DNA of 64,000 nucleotides from CAWEPK01 sp049521495 (GTDB taxonomy: Bacteria > Desulfobacterota > Syntrophorhabdia > Syntrophorhabdales > WCHB1-27): assembly GCA_049521495.1 (NCBI GenBank), contig JBEKOT010000002.1:1-64000 (forward strand), written 5' to 3'. This document shows positions 18,009 through 26,499 of this stretch, piece after piece. Numbering within the stretch: position 1 is the stretch's first letter; each line of letters opens with the position of its first letter. The notes below the pieces were generated by a model that worked only from the letters and a program-made list of their open reading frames with translations, was not told where the DNA came from and did not search any database. Position numbers and translations under genes: made by a program.

Positions 18009-18156
18009 TAGGCGTCCTAAGTCCGCAGAATATTTGTTGCTTCAGCATCCGGGGCGTATCGTGATGCGTCAATGACATTTAAAGCATGTGAGGTTTAACC
18101 TTTTCCCGCGGCGCCCGACCGAAACGGCGCCTGCCCGCTTGCGACCGCCCGACTGC

Positions 18157-18207
18157 TTGACGGACCTCCAAACACCCATTATATTCGGAATAGGAACGGT
18201 TCCGAAT
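18157..18207 (+). promoter_or_regulatory. rubredoxin promoter with Fur/PerR-type palindromic operator
   Basis: TTGACG (18157-18162), 17-bp spacer, TATATT (18180-18185), followed at once by the palindrome AATAGGAACGGTTCCGAAT (18189-18207), in which GGAAC-G-GTTCC is exact. The operator would cover the transcription start. The near-identical site at 18608-18626 precedes the Fur-family gene. The 18009-18156 stretch upstream holds nothing else I can name. Confidence 0.62.
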
Positions 18208-18330
18208 TATCTGAAGAATCGATGGTCGGGTAAATGGAATAGATAAGGGCGATAGCGGCCTGGAAAATCGCCGAAAACGGCGCCCACCTACATAGGACCG
18301 GAAGAAGGACAACCCGAAAAGGAGAAAAAG

Positions 18331-18489
18331 ATGGAGAGCTATACCTGCAACGTTTGTGGCTACGTGTACAATCCTGCTGACGGCGATTCCGACGGCGGGG
18401 TGCCGACCGGCACTGCCTTCAAGGACCTTCCCGAGTCCTGGGTGTGTCCGGTGTGCGGAGCCCCCAAGACGGAGTTCAGCAAGGCGTGA
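18331..18489 (+). CDS. rubredoxin
   Basis: A 52-residue rubredoxin: MESYTCNVCGYVYNPADGD, then GTAFKDLPESWVCPVCGAPK. The four iron ligands are C6, C9, C39 and C42, with the usual 29-residue spacing between pairs. It is a small cytosolic one-electron carrier that typically feeds rubrerythrin or superoxide reductase. AAAGGAG lies upstream of the ATG. Placement behind a palindromic operator shared with the adjacent Fur-type regulator, and close to catalase and rubrerythrin, supports an oxidative-stress role. Confidence 0.95.
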   Translation: MESYTCNVCGYVYNPADGDSDGGVPTGTAFKDLPESWVCPVCGAPKTEFSKA

Positions 18490-18574
18490 TCGTCATCCCA
18501 TTCTAAGGACCGCCGACACCGGCCGGTCATGTATGGGAGGAGGCGCGGTTATTAACGATTCTTGCCGGAGCTGA

Positions 18575-18626
18575 TTGACAAATATAAGGCAAGACACTAA
18601 TTTACGGAATAGGAACGGTTCCTAAT
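18575..18626 (+). promoter_or_regulatory. autoregulated promoter of the Fur/PerR-type gene
   Basis: TTGACA (18575-18580), 17-bp spacer, TAATTT (18598-18603), then AATAGGAACGGTTCCTAAT (18608-18626), a 19-bp palindrome centred on G18617 with only the paired positions 2 and 18 breaking symmetry. Its last base is the first base of the proposed TTG start, so bound repressor would block transcription of its own gene. Confidence 0.62.
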
Positions 18627-19066
18627 TGGAGAGATTAGCCAAAGAGTCGATAGTCAAACGGTTCAAGAAGAGGGGATTGAGAATCACCCCTCAAAGACTG
18701 GCGGTCATCGATGTCTTCATCGAGAATAGGGGGCTTCATCCCGGAGCGGCTCTTGTATACGAGGAGGCAAAGAAAAAGAAAAAAAGCCTGAGCCTGTCAA
18801 CGGTCTATGCGACCCTTGATGCCCTTTCCCGTTGCGGCATCATCAAGGTCCTTGAATTCGACAGAATGGAGAACCGCTATGAGAGTGACCTTGAAGAACA
18901 CATCAACCTGATCTGCGGGAGATGTGCAAAGATAATAGACTATCGGGCGCCTGTAGCCGTCGACCGGAGGGAGGTAGCCGGAAGGACAGGTTTCTCGATC
19001 ACGGATGGCAGGCTGGAGTATTACGGGCGCTGCCGAGACTGCCGTGAGCACGAAAACGTTACGTAG
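18626..19066 (+). CDS. perR: Fur-family regulator, PerR-like
   Basis: A 146-residue Fur-superfamily metalloregulator. The winged helix (1-80) contains RITPQRLAVIDVF and STVYATLDAL. The dimerisation domain has the structural zinc pair CGRC in HINLICGRCAKI and CRDC near the C terminus. PerR proteins sense peroxide through Fe-catalysed His oxidation; Fur, Zur and PerR cannot be told apart with certainty by eye, but location with catalase, rubredoxin and rubrerythrin favours PerR. The start is uncertain: TTG at 18626 gives the usual length but has only AGGA about 11 nt upstream, inside the operator. Confidence 0.85.
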   Translation: MERLAKESIVKRFKKRGLRITPQRLAVIDVFIENRGLHPGAALVYEEAKKKKKSLSLSTVYATLDALSRCGIIKVLEFDRMENRYESDLEEHINLICGRCAKIIDYRAPVAVDRREVAGRTGFSITDGRLEYYGRCRDCREHENVT

Positions 19067-19088
19067 TATTAATGGAAAGGAGGCTTCC

Positions 19089-20561
19089 ATGGAAAAAGAG
19101 AAAAAAGAAAAGAGACTGACTACGGAGGTCGGCGCGCCAGTCGTCGACAATCAGAACACGATGACGGCGGGCAAGCGCGGTCCTGCCTTGTTGCAGGATA
19201 TCTGGTTCCTTGAAAAGCTCGGTCATTTCGACAGGGAGGTGATTCCCGAGCGGCGCATGCACGCAAAGGGCTCGGGCGCCTACGGCACATTCACTGTAAC
19301 CCATGACATTACCCGCTATACCAGGGCAAAGATCTTCTCTCCAATAGGCAAGAAGACGGACCTCTTCATCAGGTTTTCAACGGTGGCGGGCGAGCGGGGT
19401 GCAGCGGACGCGGAGCGGGACATCCGGGGCTTTGCAATGAAGTTCTATACAGAGGAAGGCAACTGGGACCTGGTCGGCAACAACACCCCCGTCTTCTTCC
19501 TGCGCGATCCCCTGAAGTTCCCGGACCTGAATCACGCTGTCAAGCGCGACCCCCGGACAAACATGAGAAGCGCTCTCAACAACTGGGACTTCTGGTCCTC
19601 TTTACCCGAGGCGCTCCACCAGGTGACCATCGTCATGAGCGACCGGGGCATCCCCTGTTCCTATCGCCACATGCACGGTTTCGGCAGCCACACTTTCAGC
19701 CTCATCAACGGCCGGAATGAGCGCCACTGGGTAAAGTTTCATTTCAAGACGCAGCAGGGGATAAAGAACCTGACCGACCAGGAAGCCGAGGCTCTCGTAG
19801 GAAAGGACAGGGAGAGCCACCAGCGCGACCTGTACGAGAGCATAGAAAAACGCGACTTCCCCCGCTGGACCCTCTTCATCCAGGTTATGCCCGAGAAGGA
19901 TGCGGCGACCTGCCCGTACAACCCCTTCGACTTGACCAAAGTCTGGTTCCACAGCGACTATCCCCTTATCGAGGTGGGCGTTCTCGAATTGAACCGAAAT
20001 CCGGAAAACTACTTTGCCGAGGTAGAGCAGTCGGCTTTCAACCCGGCCCACGTTGTGCCCGGCATCGGCTTCTCGCCTGATAAGATGCTCCAGGGACGCC
20101 TTTTTTCTTACGGCGATGCCCAGCGCTACCGGTTGGGCGTCAACCACCACCTGATCCCGGTCAATGCCGCACGGTGCCCGGTCCACAGCTATCACCGGGA
20201 CGGCCTCATGAGAGTCGACGGCAACTTCGGCGGCACCCTGGGGTACGAGCCGAACAGTTACGGCGAATGGCGGGAGCAGCCGGAGTTCGCCGAGCCGTCT
20301 TTGGGTCTGGAAGGCGCCGCCGATCATTGGAACCATCGAGAGGATACAGATTACTACACTCAGCCTGGCAAGCTCTTTCGCCTCATGGGACCGGAAAAGC
20401 AAGCACTCCTTTTCGCCAACACGGCCCGCTCCATAGGAGGAGCACCGAAGGAGATCCAGATGCGCCACATCGGGAATTGCATGAAGGCAGACCCTGCGTA
20501 CGGCAAAGGGGTGGCAGAAGCCCTCGGCATCCGCCTGGGCAAGATAGGCAAAGCGGCATAG
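19089..20561 (+). CDS. katA: monofunctional haem catalase
   Basis: A 490-residue small-subunit clade catalase that disproportionates hydrogen peroxide. The distal His is His58 (RRMHAKGSGAYG), the catalytic Asn is in VGNNTPVFFLRD, and the proximal haem-ligand Tyr is in GRLFSYGDAQRYRLG. Length matches the family (about 480-500). GGAAAGGAGG lies just before ATG 19089; an upstream in-frame extension overlaps the regulator and is rejected. It follows the PerR-like gene by 22 bp and is probably in the same transcript under the 18608 operator. Confidence 0.96.
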   Translation: MEKEKKEKRLTTEVGAPVVDNQNTMTAGKRGPALLQDIWFLEKLGHFDREVIPERRMHAKGSGAYGTFTVTHDITRYTRAKIFSPIGKKTDLFIRFSTVAGERGAADAERDIRGFAMKFYTEEGNWDLVGNNTPVFFLRDPLKFPDLNHAVKRDPRTNMRSALNNWDFWSSLPEALHQVTIVMSDRGIPCSYRHMHGFGSHTFSLINGRNERHWVKFHFKTQQGIKNLTDQEAEALVGKDRESHQRDLYESIEKRDFPRWTLFIQVMPEKDAATCPYNPFDLTKVWFHSDYPLIEVGVLELNRNPENYFAEVEQSAFNPAHVVPGIGFSPDKMLQGRLFSYGDAQRYRLGVNHHLIPVNAARCPVHSYHRDGLMRVDGNFGGTLGYEPNSYGEWREQPEFAEPSLGLEGAADHWNHREDTDYYTQPGKLFRLMGPEKQALLFANTARSIGGAPKEIQMRHIGNCMKADPAYGKGVAEALGIRLGKIGKAA

Positions 20562-20702
20562 GATCGTCGTGCAGGTACAGGAGACAAACTCAAAATAGTA
20601 TTTGTAGAGGGTATTTTGCGTCACATATAAAAGACCGTACAAGCGGCCTTCGGGGGAGACCGTTCCTTCCGGCGGCCGAAAGAAAGTAAAGGGAGGGATG
20701 AT

Positions 20703-21278
20703 ATGGCAAATTTGAAAGGATCGCAGACGGAAAAGAATTTGTTGAAGGCCTTTGCGGGTGAATCGCAAGCCAGGAACCGGTACACCTATTTCTCGTCCCA
20801 GGCCAGGAAAGAAGGATACGAGCAGATCTCATGGATTTTCGCCGACACAGCGGACAACGAGAAGGAGCACGCGAAAAGGTTCTTTTCGTTCCTCGAAGGC
20901 GGCGAACTTGAGCTTATGGCCTTCTATCCCGCCGGCCTGGTAGGAAAGACAACCGAAAACCTCCGGGAGGCAGCATCCGGCGAGCACCTGGAGTGGGGCA
21001 CGCTCTACCCAGATTTCGCAGAAGTCGCTGATAAAGAGGGTTTCCCCGAGATAGCGAAGCTTTTCAGGATGGTCGCCGTCGCAGAAACGGGACACGAAAA
21101 AAGGTATCTCGTCCTTTACGACAACATTCAGAAAGGCAGGGTCTTCAAGAGGGACGCTTCGACGAAGTGGCGGTGCAGGAACTGCGGGTATGTGCACGAA
21201 GGCCCGGAGGCGCCTGCTGAATGCCCGGCCTGCGCTCATCCCCAGGCTCACTATGAGCTCATGATGCAGAACTATTAA
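20703..21278 (+). CDS. rbr: rubrerythrin
   Basis: A 191-residue rubrerythrin. Residues 1-145 form a four-helix diiron domain with ExxH-type ligands (FAGESQARNRYTYF, DNEKEHAKRFF, AETGHEKRY). The C-terminal rubredoxin-like domain has CRNCGYVHEG and CPACAHPQ. It is an NADH-peroxidase-type scavenger that takes electrons from rubredoxin. GGGAGG precedes the ATG. Its 140-bp upstream gap has no copy of the 18608 operator that I can see. Confidence 0.95.
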   Translation: MANLKGSQTEKNLLKAFAGESQARNRYTYFSSQARKEGYEQISWIFADTADNEKEHAKRFFSFLEGGELELMAFYPAGLVGKTTENLREAASGEHLEWGTLYPDFAEVADKEGFPEIAKLFRMVAVAETGHEKRYLVLYDNIQKGRVFKRDASTKWRCRNCGYVHEGPEAPAECPACAHPQAHYELMMQNY

Positions 21279-21346
21279 AACTGCCGGGCGCGCCGGCATG
21301 CGGAAGGCCCTCGCGCACCGGTGCCGTCTCACAGAGGAGGGATTTA

Positions 21347-21362
21347 CAATACGACAGTATTG
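21347..21362. promoter_or_regulatory. palindrome upstream of the ferritin-VIT gene
   Basis: CAATAC-GACA-GTATTG, two exact 6-bp arms, 76 bp before the start of the membrane ferritin gene. It differs from the GGAAC-G-GTTCC operator, so a separate regulator (for example an iron sensor) is possible. No binding protein is assigned. Confidence 0.3.
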
Positions 21363-21437
21363 CAAAGGGTCGAAAACCATCGTGGTCCGATCAATCTCCA
21401 TCGATAACTGCCCGTCTTCGGTATAGGAGGTCTAGCC

Positions 21438-22547
21438 TTGGAGAAAAGGGAAACCCCGGCCCTGCTCCGGACGTTCTGGCTGTCGGAAATAATGGCCGAG
21501 AGCCTCTATGGTTTTCTCGCTCAGAGGTACGAGGATGACGACCGGAAAAAGTCTATCGTTGAGATAGGAAAAATGGAGTGCGGCCACGGGAAAGTCTGGA
21601 GTCAGCTCGCAGAACGCCTGCATAATGTCTCGTTCCGGGTATCGCTTTCGGTGAAGTGGAAGATAGCGCTGGCGAAGCTTCTTTCCCTTCTCCTCCCGCT
21701 CACCATATTCGTCCATTATCTGGAGCACAATGAAAAGAAGGCGATCCTTGACTACGCGCGGTTGCTTGAGACGTATAAAGGTGACGAGAAAACCAGAACG
21801 ATCATCATCGGGGTGATAAAACAGGAGATCGGTCACGAATGGCACATGATGGAACAGATTGCGGACAGAAGACTCTATATCGCTAACCTGAGGGAAGCGA
21901 TACCGGCGATGACAGCCGGCATCATAGAGACCCTCGGACTGGTAATAGGTCTTGTCGCGGCCCATGCAAGGGCTCTAGTTATAGGATTGACCGGCATGAT
22001 CGCAGTGATCGGCGGAATGATCGCGGAGATGTCGGTCTCGTATATCGGCTCGAAGGGTCATTATGATCTTTACCAGGGAACGAACAGAGAGCTGAACGTG
22101 AAGACCGAGGTCAGCCCTTCCGTACTGCGGAGGGAGCTCGAAAACGATCTTATCGAGAAAGGAATCAGCGACGAAACGATAAGGCTCATAATGGACATCA
22201 TAGGTAACGATACGGTCGTCCTGTCGAGCCTGGTCAGGACCATCAGGACCAGCTCCGATGTCCCTCTTCCGAGGGATTCCCTCAAGAGCACAGCCATCTT
22301 CTTTATCATCGGGGCCTTGCCGGTACTAGCGCCTTTCTTCGTCGCGTCCGCATGGGGTACAAATCCGCTGATCCCGGCGGTGGTTGCCTTTAGCCTCGCC
22401 TCATTCAGCATATCGATCGCGGGGTTCTTTATGGCAGTGCTCTCCGGTAGAAGTATATGGTCGAACATAGCCCACAACCTTTTCATAATCATGGGAACCT
22501 GCACCCTAACTTACATGGTGGGCCTGGCAGCCCGGTTTTTACTATAG
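21438..22547 (+). CDS. MbfA-like ferritin-domain/VIT iron transporter fusion
   Basis: A 369-residue fusion. Residues 1-150 form a rubrerythrin/ferritin-like four-helix domain with metal-ligand candidates MAESLYGFL, ECGHGKVW and QEIGHEWHM. Residues 150-369 are a VIT1/CCC1-type membrane domain (GIIETLGLVIGLVAAHARAL, GGMIAEMSVSYIGSKGHYD) with five hydrophobic segments. The architecture matches MbfA of alphaproteobacteria, an iron exporter that protects against peroxide and iron. A TTG start is chosen because AGGAGG lies 8 nt upstream. Sitting after rubrerythrin it completes an iron/peroxide defence block. Confidence 0.85.
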   Translation: MEKRETPALLRTFWLSEIMAESLYGFLAQRYEDDDRKKSIVEIGKMECGHGKVWSQLAERLHNVSFRVSLSVKWKIALAKLLSLLLPLTIFVHYLEHNEKKAILDYARLLETYKGDEKTRTIIIGVIKQEIGHEWHMMEQIADRRLYIANLREAIPAMTAGIIETLGLVIGLVAAHARALVIGLTGMIAVIGGMIAEMSVSYIGSKGHYDLYQGTNRELNVKTEVSPSVLRRELENDLIEKGISDETIRLIMDIIGNDTVVLSSLVRTIRTSSDVPLPRDSLKSTAIFFIIGALPVLAPFFVASAWGTNPLIPAVVAFSLASFSISIAGFFMAVLSGRSIWSNIAHNLFIIMGTCTLTYMVGLAARFLL

Positions 22548-22779
22548 ACATTCCCCGATCCCACACTGCAAAAGACCACTTGACAGCACAACCGGCCATG
22601 CGTAATAGTGAAACTATGGGGTTATGACGGGGATTTCGTATTCGGAAAGAAGACGTGTCAGGCGCACGCGGAAAGCCGTCGTTGAAATCGCCTGTGCGGT
22701 GACATGTGGCTTCCACATAGCAGCGTCCACCGCAGAAAAACCAATAAGCCATTAGGGAGCGCTGCAAAGGGGGTGTGTC

Positions 22780-23037
22780 ATGTTTTTCATGAACATTTGC
22801 ACCTGGCGGCCGGAGGACGAAAAAGAGGTGAGGAAACGCAGGACCAACTGGAAGTGGCCTCGGGGGGTAAAGGTGATCTGCGAGTTTCTCGATCTGCAGG
22901 GCTGCAGGACGATAAACGTTATCGATGCCGATGCGAAAGGGCTTGTCGCGAGCCGGGCGGCCTGGACGGACATCCTGGAGTTCGAGACCTTCCCGGTCCA
23001 ACCCTTCGGTGAAAGCAAGAGCCTAGCCAAGGGCTAA
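22780..23037 (+). CDS. DUF3303-family small protein
   Basis: An 85-residue cytosolic protein resembling DUF3303: an opening strand MFFMNICTWRPEDEKEVRKR, a central PRGVKVICEFLDLQGCRTINVIDADAK and a C-terminal WTDILEFETFPV. Family members are small dimeric alpha-beta barrel-like proteins without an assigned reaction. GGGGG precedes the ATG. It stands alone between two non-coding gaps of over 200 bp in which I see nothing definite. Confidence 0.7.
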   Translation: MFFMNICTWRPEDEKEVRKRRTNWKWPRGVKVICEFLDLQGCRTINVIDADAKGLVASRAAWTDILEFETFPVQPFGESKSLAKG

Positions 23038-23303
23038 AGCAGACGGCGTTCTCACGACTTCCGCCGTTCCGGATAACGCACCTAAAAGTCCGGATAGGCC
23101 GGTTCAGGAAGCCTTGCCGACGAGCCGATACTGCAATTCCGTAGACCTGAGACGGAACCGTCCATCTCTCGTTTAAGGCACTCATGGCCGCAAGATTCTT
23201 GTATCCTTAGTTTAAACGAAGAGTAAGGGGTTAGATATTAATCGCCCTTCCGGTTGCCAGCTTGCGAGATAGATGGTAAATTGGATAAGAGGTATCTCGC
23301 CCC

Positions 23304-24059
23304 ATGCCGGCAGAAAGGAATCTGAGGAAACCACGAACGAGGAGAACCGCCCGCGGACCTTTTCGGGATATCCTGGAGGCTACCCACTGGCTGAGCTCCA
23401 GCATGCTTCCCGAGAAGGTCATCGAGACTGTCCTGACTCACCTCTGTGAACGGCTGGGCAAGAGGTCTCGATGTGCCTTGCTCGAGGGCGACGATTTGAA
23501 GCTGCGGTTCTGGGCGGGTGAGCACACCTGTCCCGTAGGCGGCCTCCCGGTCGATAAAAAAAGTATAGTTTGGGAAGCCGTAAGGAAAGGCGTTCCAATC
23601 AACCTGACAGACCCTCGACAGACAAACGGCTACGTGCACAGCCTTGCCCAGGCAATCAAGATCAAGTCCGTCATACCTCTCATGTATGTTGACCCGGTAA
23701 CGGAACAAACAAGGAAGCTTGGGGCCTTGATCGTCGATTCCGGGCAAGAAGGCGTGCCTATCTCGGACGAAGATTTTGAATACCTGCAAGTCATAGGGGA
23801 GCTTATAAGCGCCATCATAGGAAGAGTCGAGCTCATCGGCCAGCTCATGACTTCCTGCCGCAGGCAGGAGGCCATCCTCATGCAGACAGCGCATAATTTC
23901 CGGAACAGCATAGCTGTTATTGGCGGCTTTTCCCGGCGCATCGCACAAATGGCGCTGGACAAGGAAGTGGCGGAAAAAGCCAGGCACCTTAATGAGGAAG
24001 TGAAGGTCCTCGAAAAGCATCTCGCGGAGTTTGAAGCATACATGAGCTTGAAAACATAA
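23304..24059 (+). CDS. GAF protein with H-box dimerisation helix, no kinase ATPase domain
   Basis: A 251-residue cytosolic sensor. A GAF domain spans about 25-180 (LEATHWLSSSMLPEKVIETVL, KSVIPLMYV, GALIVDSG). After it comes a HisKA-like helical pair with the H-box-like AHNFRNSIAVIGGFSRRI (about 205-222) and a coiled-coil tail to the stop. A normal histidine kinase would continue with a HATPase_c domain; none follows here, and the next gene starts 27 bp later in a different frame with unrelated content. It could be a phosphotransfer or dimerisation partner of another kinase, or a decayed kinase. Confidence 0.7.
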   Translation: MPAERNLRKPRTRRTARGPFRDILEATHWLSSSMLPEKVIETVLTHLCERLGKRSRCALLEGDDLKLRFWAGEHTCPVGGLPVDKKSIVWEAVRKGVPINLTDPRQTNGYVHSLAQAIKIKSVIPLMYVDPVTEQTRKLGALIVDSGQEGVPISDEDFEYLQVIGELISAIIGRVELIGQLMTSCRRQEAILMQTAHNFRNSIAVIGGFSRRIAQMALDKEVAEKARHLNEEVKVLEKHLAEFEAYMSLKT

Positions 24060-24085
24060 AGTTGTTAGGCGGGGAGGCATTACGG

Positions 24086-24607
24086 ATGCTCTATGAGTTC
24101 GATGGAAGGAAACCGGCTCTGGGGACGGGCACGTATGTGAGCGAGACAGCGACGGTCATCGGTGACGTGAGGATCGGCAGCGGGTGCTATATCGGTCACG
24201 GGGCCATCCTGCGGGGCGATTACGGGACAATCGAGATAGGCGACGGGACAGCCGTCGAGGAGAGTGTGATCATACACGCCCCGCCCCAGGACTCCTGCAC
24301 GGTGGGCAAAAGGGTTACCATCGGTCACGGGGCCATCATCCACGCGAAGGCTATAGGCGATTCCGTCACCATAGGAATGGGCGCTATCCTGAGCATAAGG
24401 TCTGAAGTCGCAAGCGGCGCCATTATAGCCGAAGGATCGGTGGTCAAGCGGGAGCAGAAGATACCCGAGTCGATCGTTGCCGCAGGGAACCCGGCAAGAA
24501 AAGTCAGGGACGTGTCACAGGAGGAGAAGGAGTACGGGGACTGGGTGTCTCGGCTTTACATAGACCTCGCCCGGAAATATCTTGAACAGGGGATGAAAAG
24601 GATCTAA
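24086..24607 (+). CDS. gamma-carbonic-anhydrase-like hexapeptide protein
   Basis: A 173-residue left-handed beta-helix protein of the gamma-CA/PaaY/YrdA type. Imperfect hexapeptide repeats run from ATVIGDVRIGSGCYIGHGAIL to ASGAIIAEGSVV, and the His ligands of the metal site appear in GHGAILRGD and IGHGAIIHA, with a terminal helix. Members are zinc or iron carbonic anhydrases or acyl-CoA thioesterases. GGGGAGG lies 8 nt before ATG 24086. It is 32 bp upstream of the flavodoxin gene on the same strand. Confidence 0.88.
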   Translation: MLYEFDGRKPALGTGTYVSETATVIGDVRIGSGCYIGHGAILRGDYGTIEIGDGTAVEESVIIHAPPQDSCTVGKRVTIGHGAIIHAKAIGDSVTIGMGAILSIRSEVASGAIIAEGSVVKREQKIPESIVAAGNPARKVRDVSQEEKEYGDWVSRLYIDLARKYLEQGMKRI

Positions 24608-24639
24608 GCGGCGTGACGAACTTTCGACACAGAGGAAAA

Positions 24640-25101
24640 TTGGCAGAAGTGCTCGTCATATTCCATTCTCAAACCGGCAATACGGAAAAGCTGGCGAGGG
24701 CCGTCGCCCGGGGCGTGGATGAAACGGAGAACGCGAGGGCGATCCTCAAGCGGGCCGCCGATTCTGCGGCGGCGGACCTGAAGAACTGTAGCGCCGTCGT
24801 AATATGTTCCCCCGAATACTTTGGCTACATGGCGGGCTTGGTAAAAGACTTTTTCGACAGGACATACGGGGATCTCAGGGATGATGCGACGGTGCAAAAG
24901 AAGCCTTTCTCCGTCGTTATCAGCGCGGCCAATGACGGGTCGTTCGCACTGAACCACATCGAACGGATCTGCCGAGGATATCGCCTGAAGAAGGTCCAGG
25001 AACCGATTGTCTGTAAGGGTAAGGTAACCGAAGATATGCTGGCGCGATGTCTCGATCTTGGCAGAACGATCGCCGAAGGTGTCAATGCGGGAATATTTTA
25101 A
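24640..25101 (+). CDS. flavodoxin / FMN-reductase-like protein
   Basis: A 153-residue flavodoxin-fold protein: FMN phosphate loop HSQTGNTEK near the start, isoalloxazine-contact segments CSPEYFGYMAG and AANDGSF, and a terminal helix. A TTG start at 24640 is chosen because AGAGG lies 4 nt upstream and it gives the usual MAEVLVIF-like start; a GTG nine codons earlier is possible. It probably transfers electrons or reduces flavin in the cytosol. Co-oriented with the gamma-CA gene. Confidence 0.82.
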   Translation: MAEVLVIFHSQTGNTEKLARAVARGVDETENARAILKRAADSAAADLKNCSAVVICSPEYFGYMAGLVKDFFDRTYGDLRDDATVQKKPFSVVISAANDGSFALNHIERICRGYRLKKVQEPIVCKGKVTEDMLARCLDLGRTIAEGVNAGIF

Positions 25102-25246
25102 AAAGTTGCTGTACCAATGGAGGCAGCCGGCGGCTGCCCGGAAGAAAAAGGACCCGACCTCGCCCTTCCTTGCCGCGCCGGATTTATCGAGGGCACGGAA
25201 TAAGGGACCAGGTATCGATTGGGCCCTGACAATTCGAGACTTTTGA
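25085..25246 (+). CDS. possible small basic protein (unsupported hypothetical)
   Basis: A 53-codon frame beginning inside the end of the flavodoxin gene (MREYFKKLLYQWRQP..., ending TIRDF). It has no recognised domain and no clear ribosome site, and composition alone does not settle whether it is translated. It is listed because it fills most of the otherwise empty stretch before the MFS gene. Confidence 0.2.
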   Translation: MREYFKKLLYQWRQPAAARKKKDPTSPFLAAPDLSRARNKGPGIDWALTIRDF

Positions 25247-25297
25247 AACGAATGGAATTTTCCCCAGGGAAGAGCGGCATCAGCCGTAGGTCACATC

Positions 25298-26458
25298 TTG
25301 TTCGTTCGTAGCCGGGCGAGCACTCTCGCCGCTTTGTTTATCGCGGGCTTCGGCACTTTTGTCAACCTTTATGCGACTCAGCCGCTCTTGCCTCAGTTCC
25401 GGCAGCTCTTTCGGGCCTCCGAGCTTCTGGTAAGCCTCACGGTAAGCGCCCCCATACTGGCAGTGGCGCTCACAGCTCCCCTGATCGGTTTGCTGTCGGA
25501 CGCGCTGGGGCGTAAGAGAGTGATCGTTGCCGCGTTGCTCGGTCTCACTCTCCCGACGGCTTTGGCAGGGACGGCAGCGGGCCTCGGTCAACTCATTCTC
25601 TGGCGTTTTCTTCAAGGGCTCTTCATTCCCGGCATTGTTGCAGTCACCATGGCATACGTCAGTGAGGAATCGCCGTCCGAGTCCGTGGGGTTGACTATGG
25701 CAACCTACGTGACGGGCAACGTGGTCGGTGGTTTCGCCGGACGCTTCATCGCCGGTCTCACTGCAACCTGGTGGAGTTGGCGTGGGGTCTTTGCTATTCT
25801 TAGCGCGGTCACTTTTGCGGCGGCTCTTGCAACGTGGCGGCTCCTGCCTCGCCCCAACAAATTTGTCCGTCAACGCGATGTTGCCGCGGCCCTCCGGTCC
25901 ATGGGCATGCACTTACGGAACCGGGAGCTTCTGGCCACTTATGCGGTAGGATTCACCGTTCTTTTTACCATAGTGGCGGCCTTTACCTATGTCAACTTCT
26001 ACTTGGCCGATAGGCCCTTTTTCCTCGGGCCGGCCGCCCTATCCTCGATTTTTGCCGTATACCTCATCGGTGCGGTTATAACACCCCCCGCAGGGCACGT
26101 CATAGACCGCATCGGCCACCGCAGGGCGCTGGTGGGAGCCATAGGAATGTCCGCAGCGGGCATGCTGCTGACTTTAATCCATTTTATACCCGTCATCATT
26201 GCCGGCCTGGCGCTCGAGGCTTCGGGCGTATTTGCTTGCCAATCTGCATCGTCGAGCCACGTGGGCAGCGCGGCGGGTCACGCCCGGTCCTCCGCTGCCG
26301 GCTTATATGTCTCGTTTTACTACCTCGGCGGCTCGACGGGATCGATCCTGCCAGGCATTCTCTGGGAAAGAACCGGATGGTTCGGGTGCGTGGCAACCAT
26401 ACTCTGCATGCAGTGCTTGACCCTTTTAATAGCAAACAAGTTCTGGCGGGACCGATAA
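25298..26458 (+). CDS. MFS transporter (DHA1, YnfM-like)
   Basis: A 386-residue major-facilitator protein with about twelve hydrophobic segments. The opening ALFIAGFGTFVNLYATQPLLPQ is characteristic of the YnfM/arabinose-efflux-like group, and the loop 2-3 signature reads GLLSDALGRKRVIV. It is an inner-membrane proton-coupled exporter with unknown substrate. The TTG start is tentative because no good ribosome site precedes it. Confidence 0.85.
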   Translation: MFVRSRASTLAALFIAGFGTFVNLYATQPLLPQFRQLFRASELLVSLTVSAPILAVALTAPLIGLLSDALGRKRVIVAALLGLTLPTALAGTAAGLGQLILWRFLQGLFIPGIVAVTMAYVSEESPSESVGLTMATYVTGNVVGGFAGRFIAGLTATWWSWRGVFAILSAVTFAAALATWRLLPRPNKFVRQRDVAAALRSMGMHLRNRELLATYAVGFTVLFTIVAAFTYVNFYLADRPFFLGPAALSSIFAVYLIGAVITPPAGHVIDRIGHRRALVGAIGMSAAGMLLTLIHFIPVIIAGLALEASGVFACQSASSSHVGSAAGHARSSAAGLYVSFYYLGGSTGSILPGILWERTGWFGCVATILCMQCLTLLIANKFWRDR

Positions 26459-26499
26459 GGTGACCGACCGCGACCCGAGCCGCCGCGCGCCCCTCCGTC

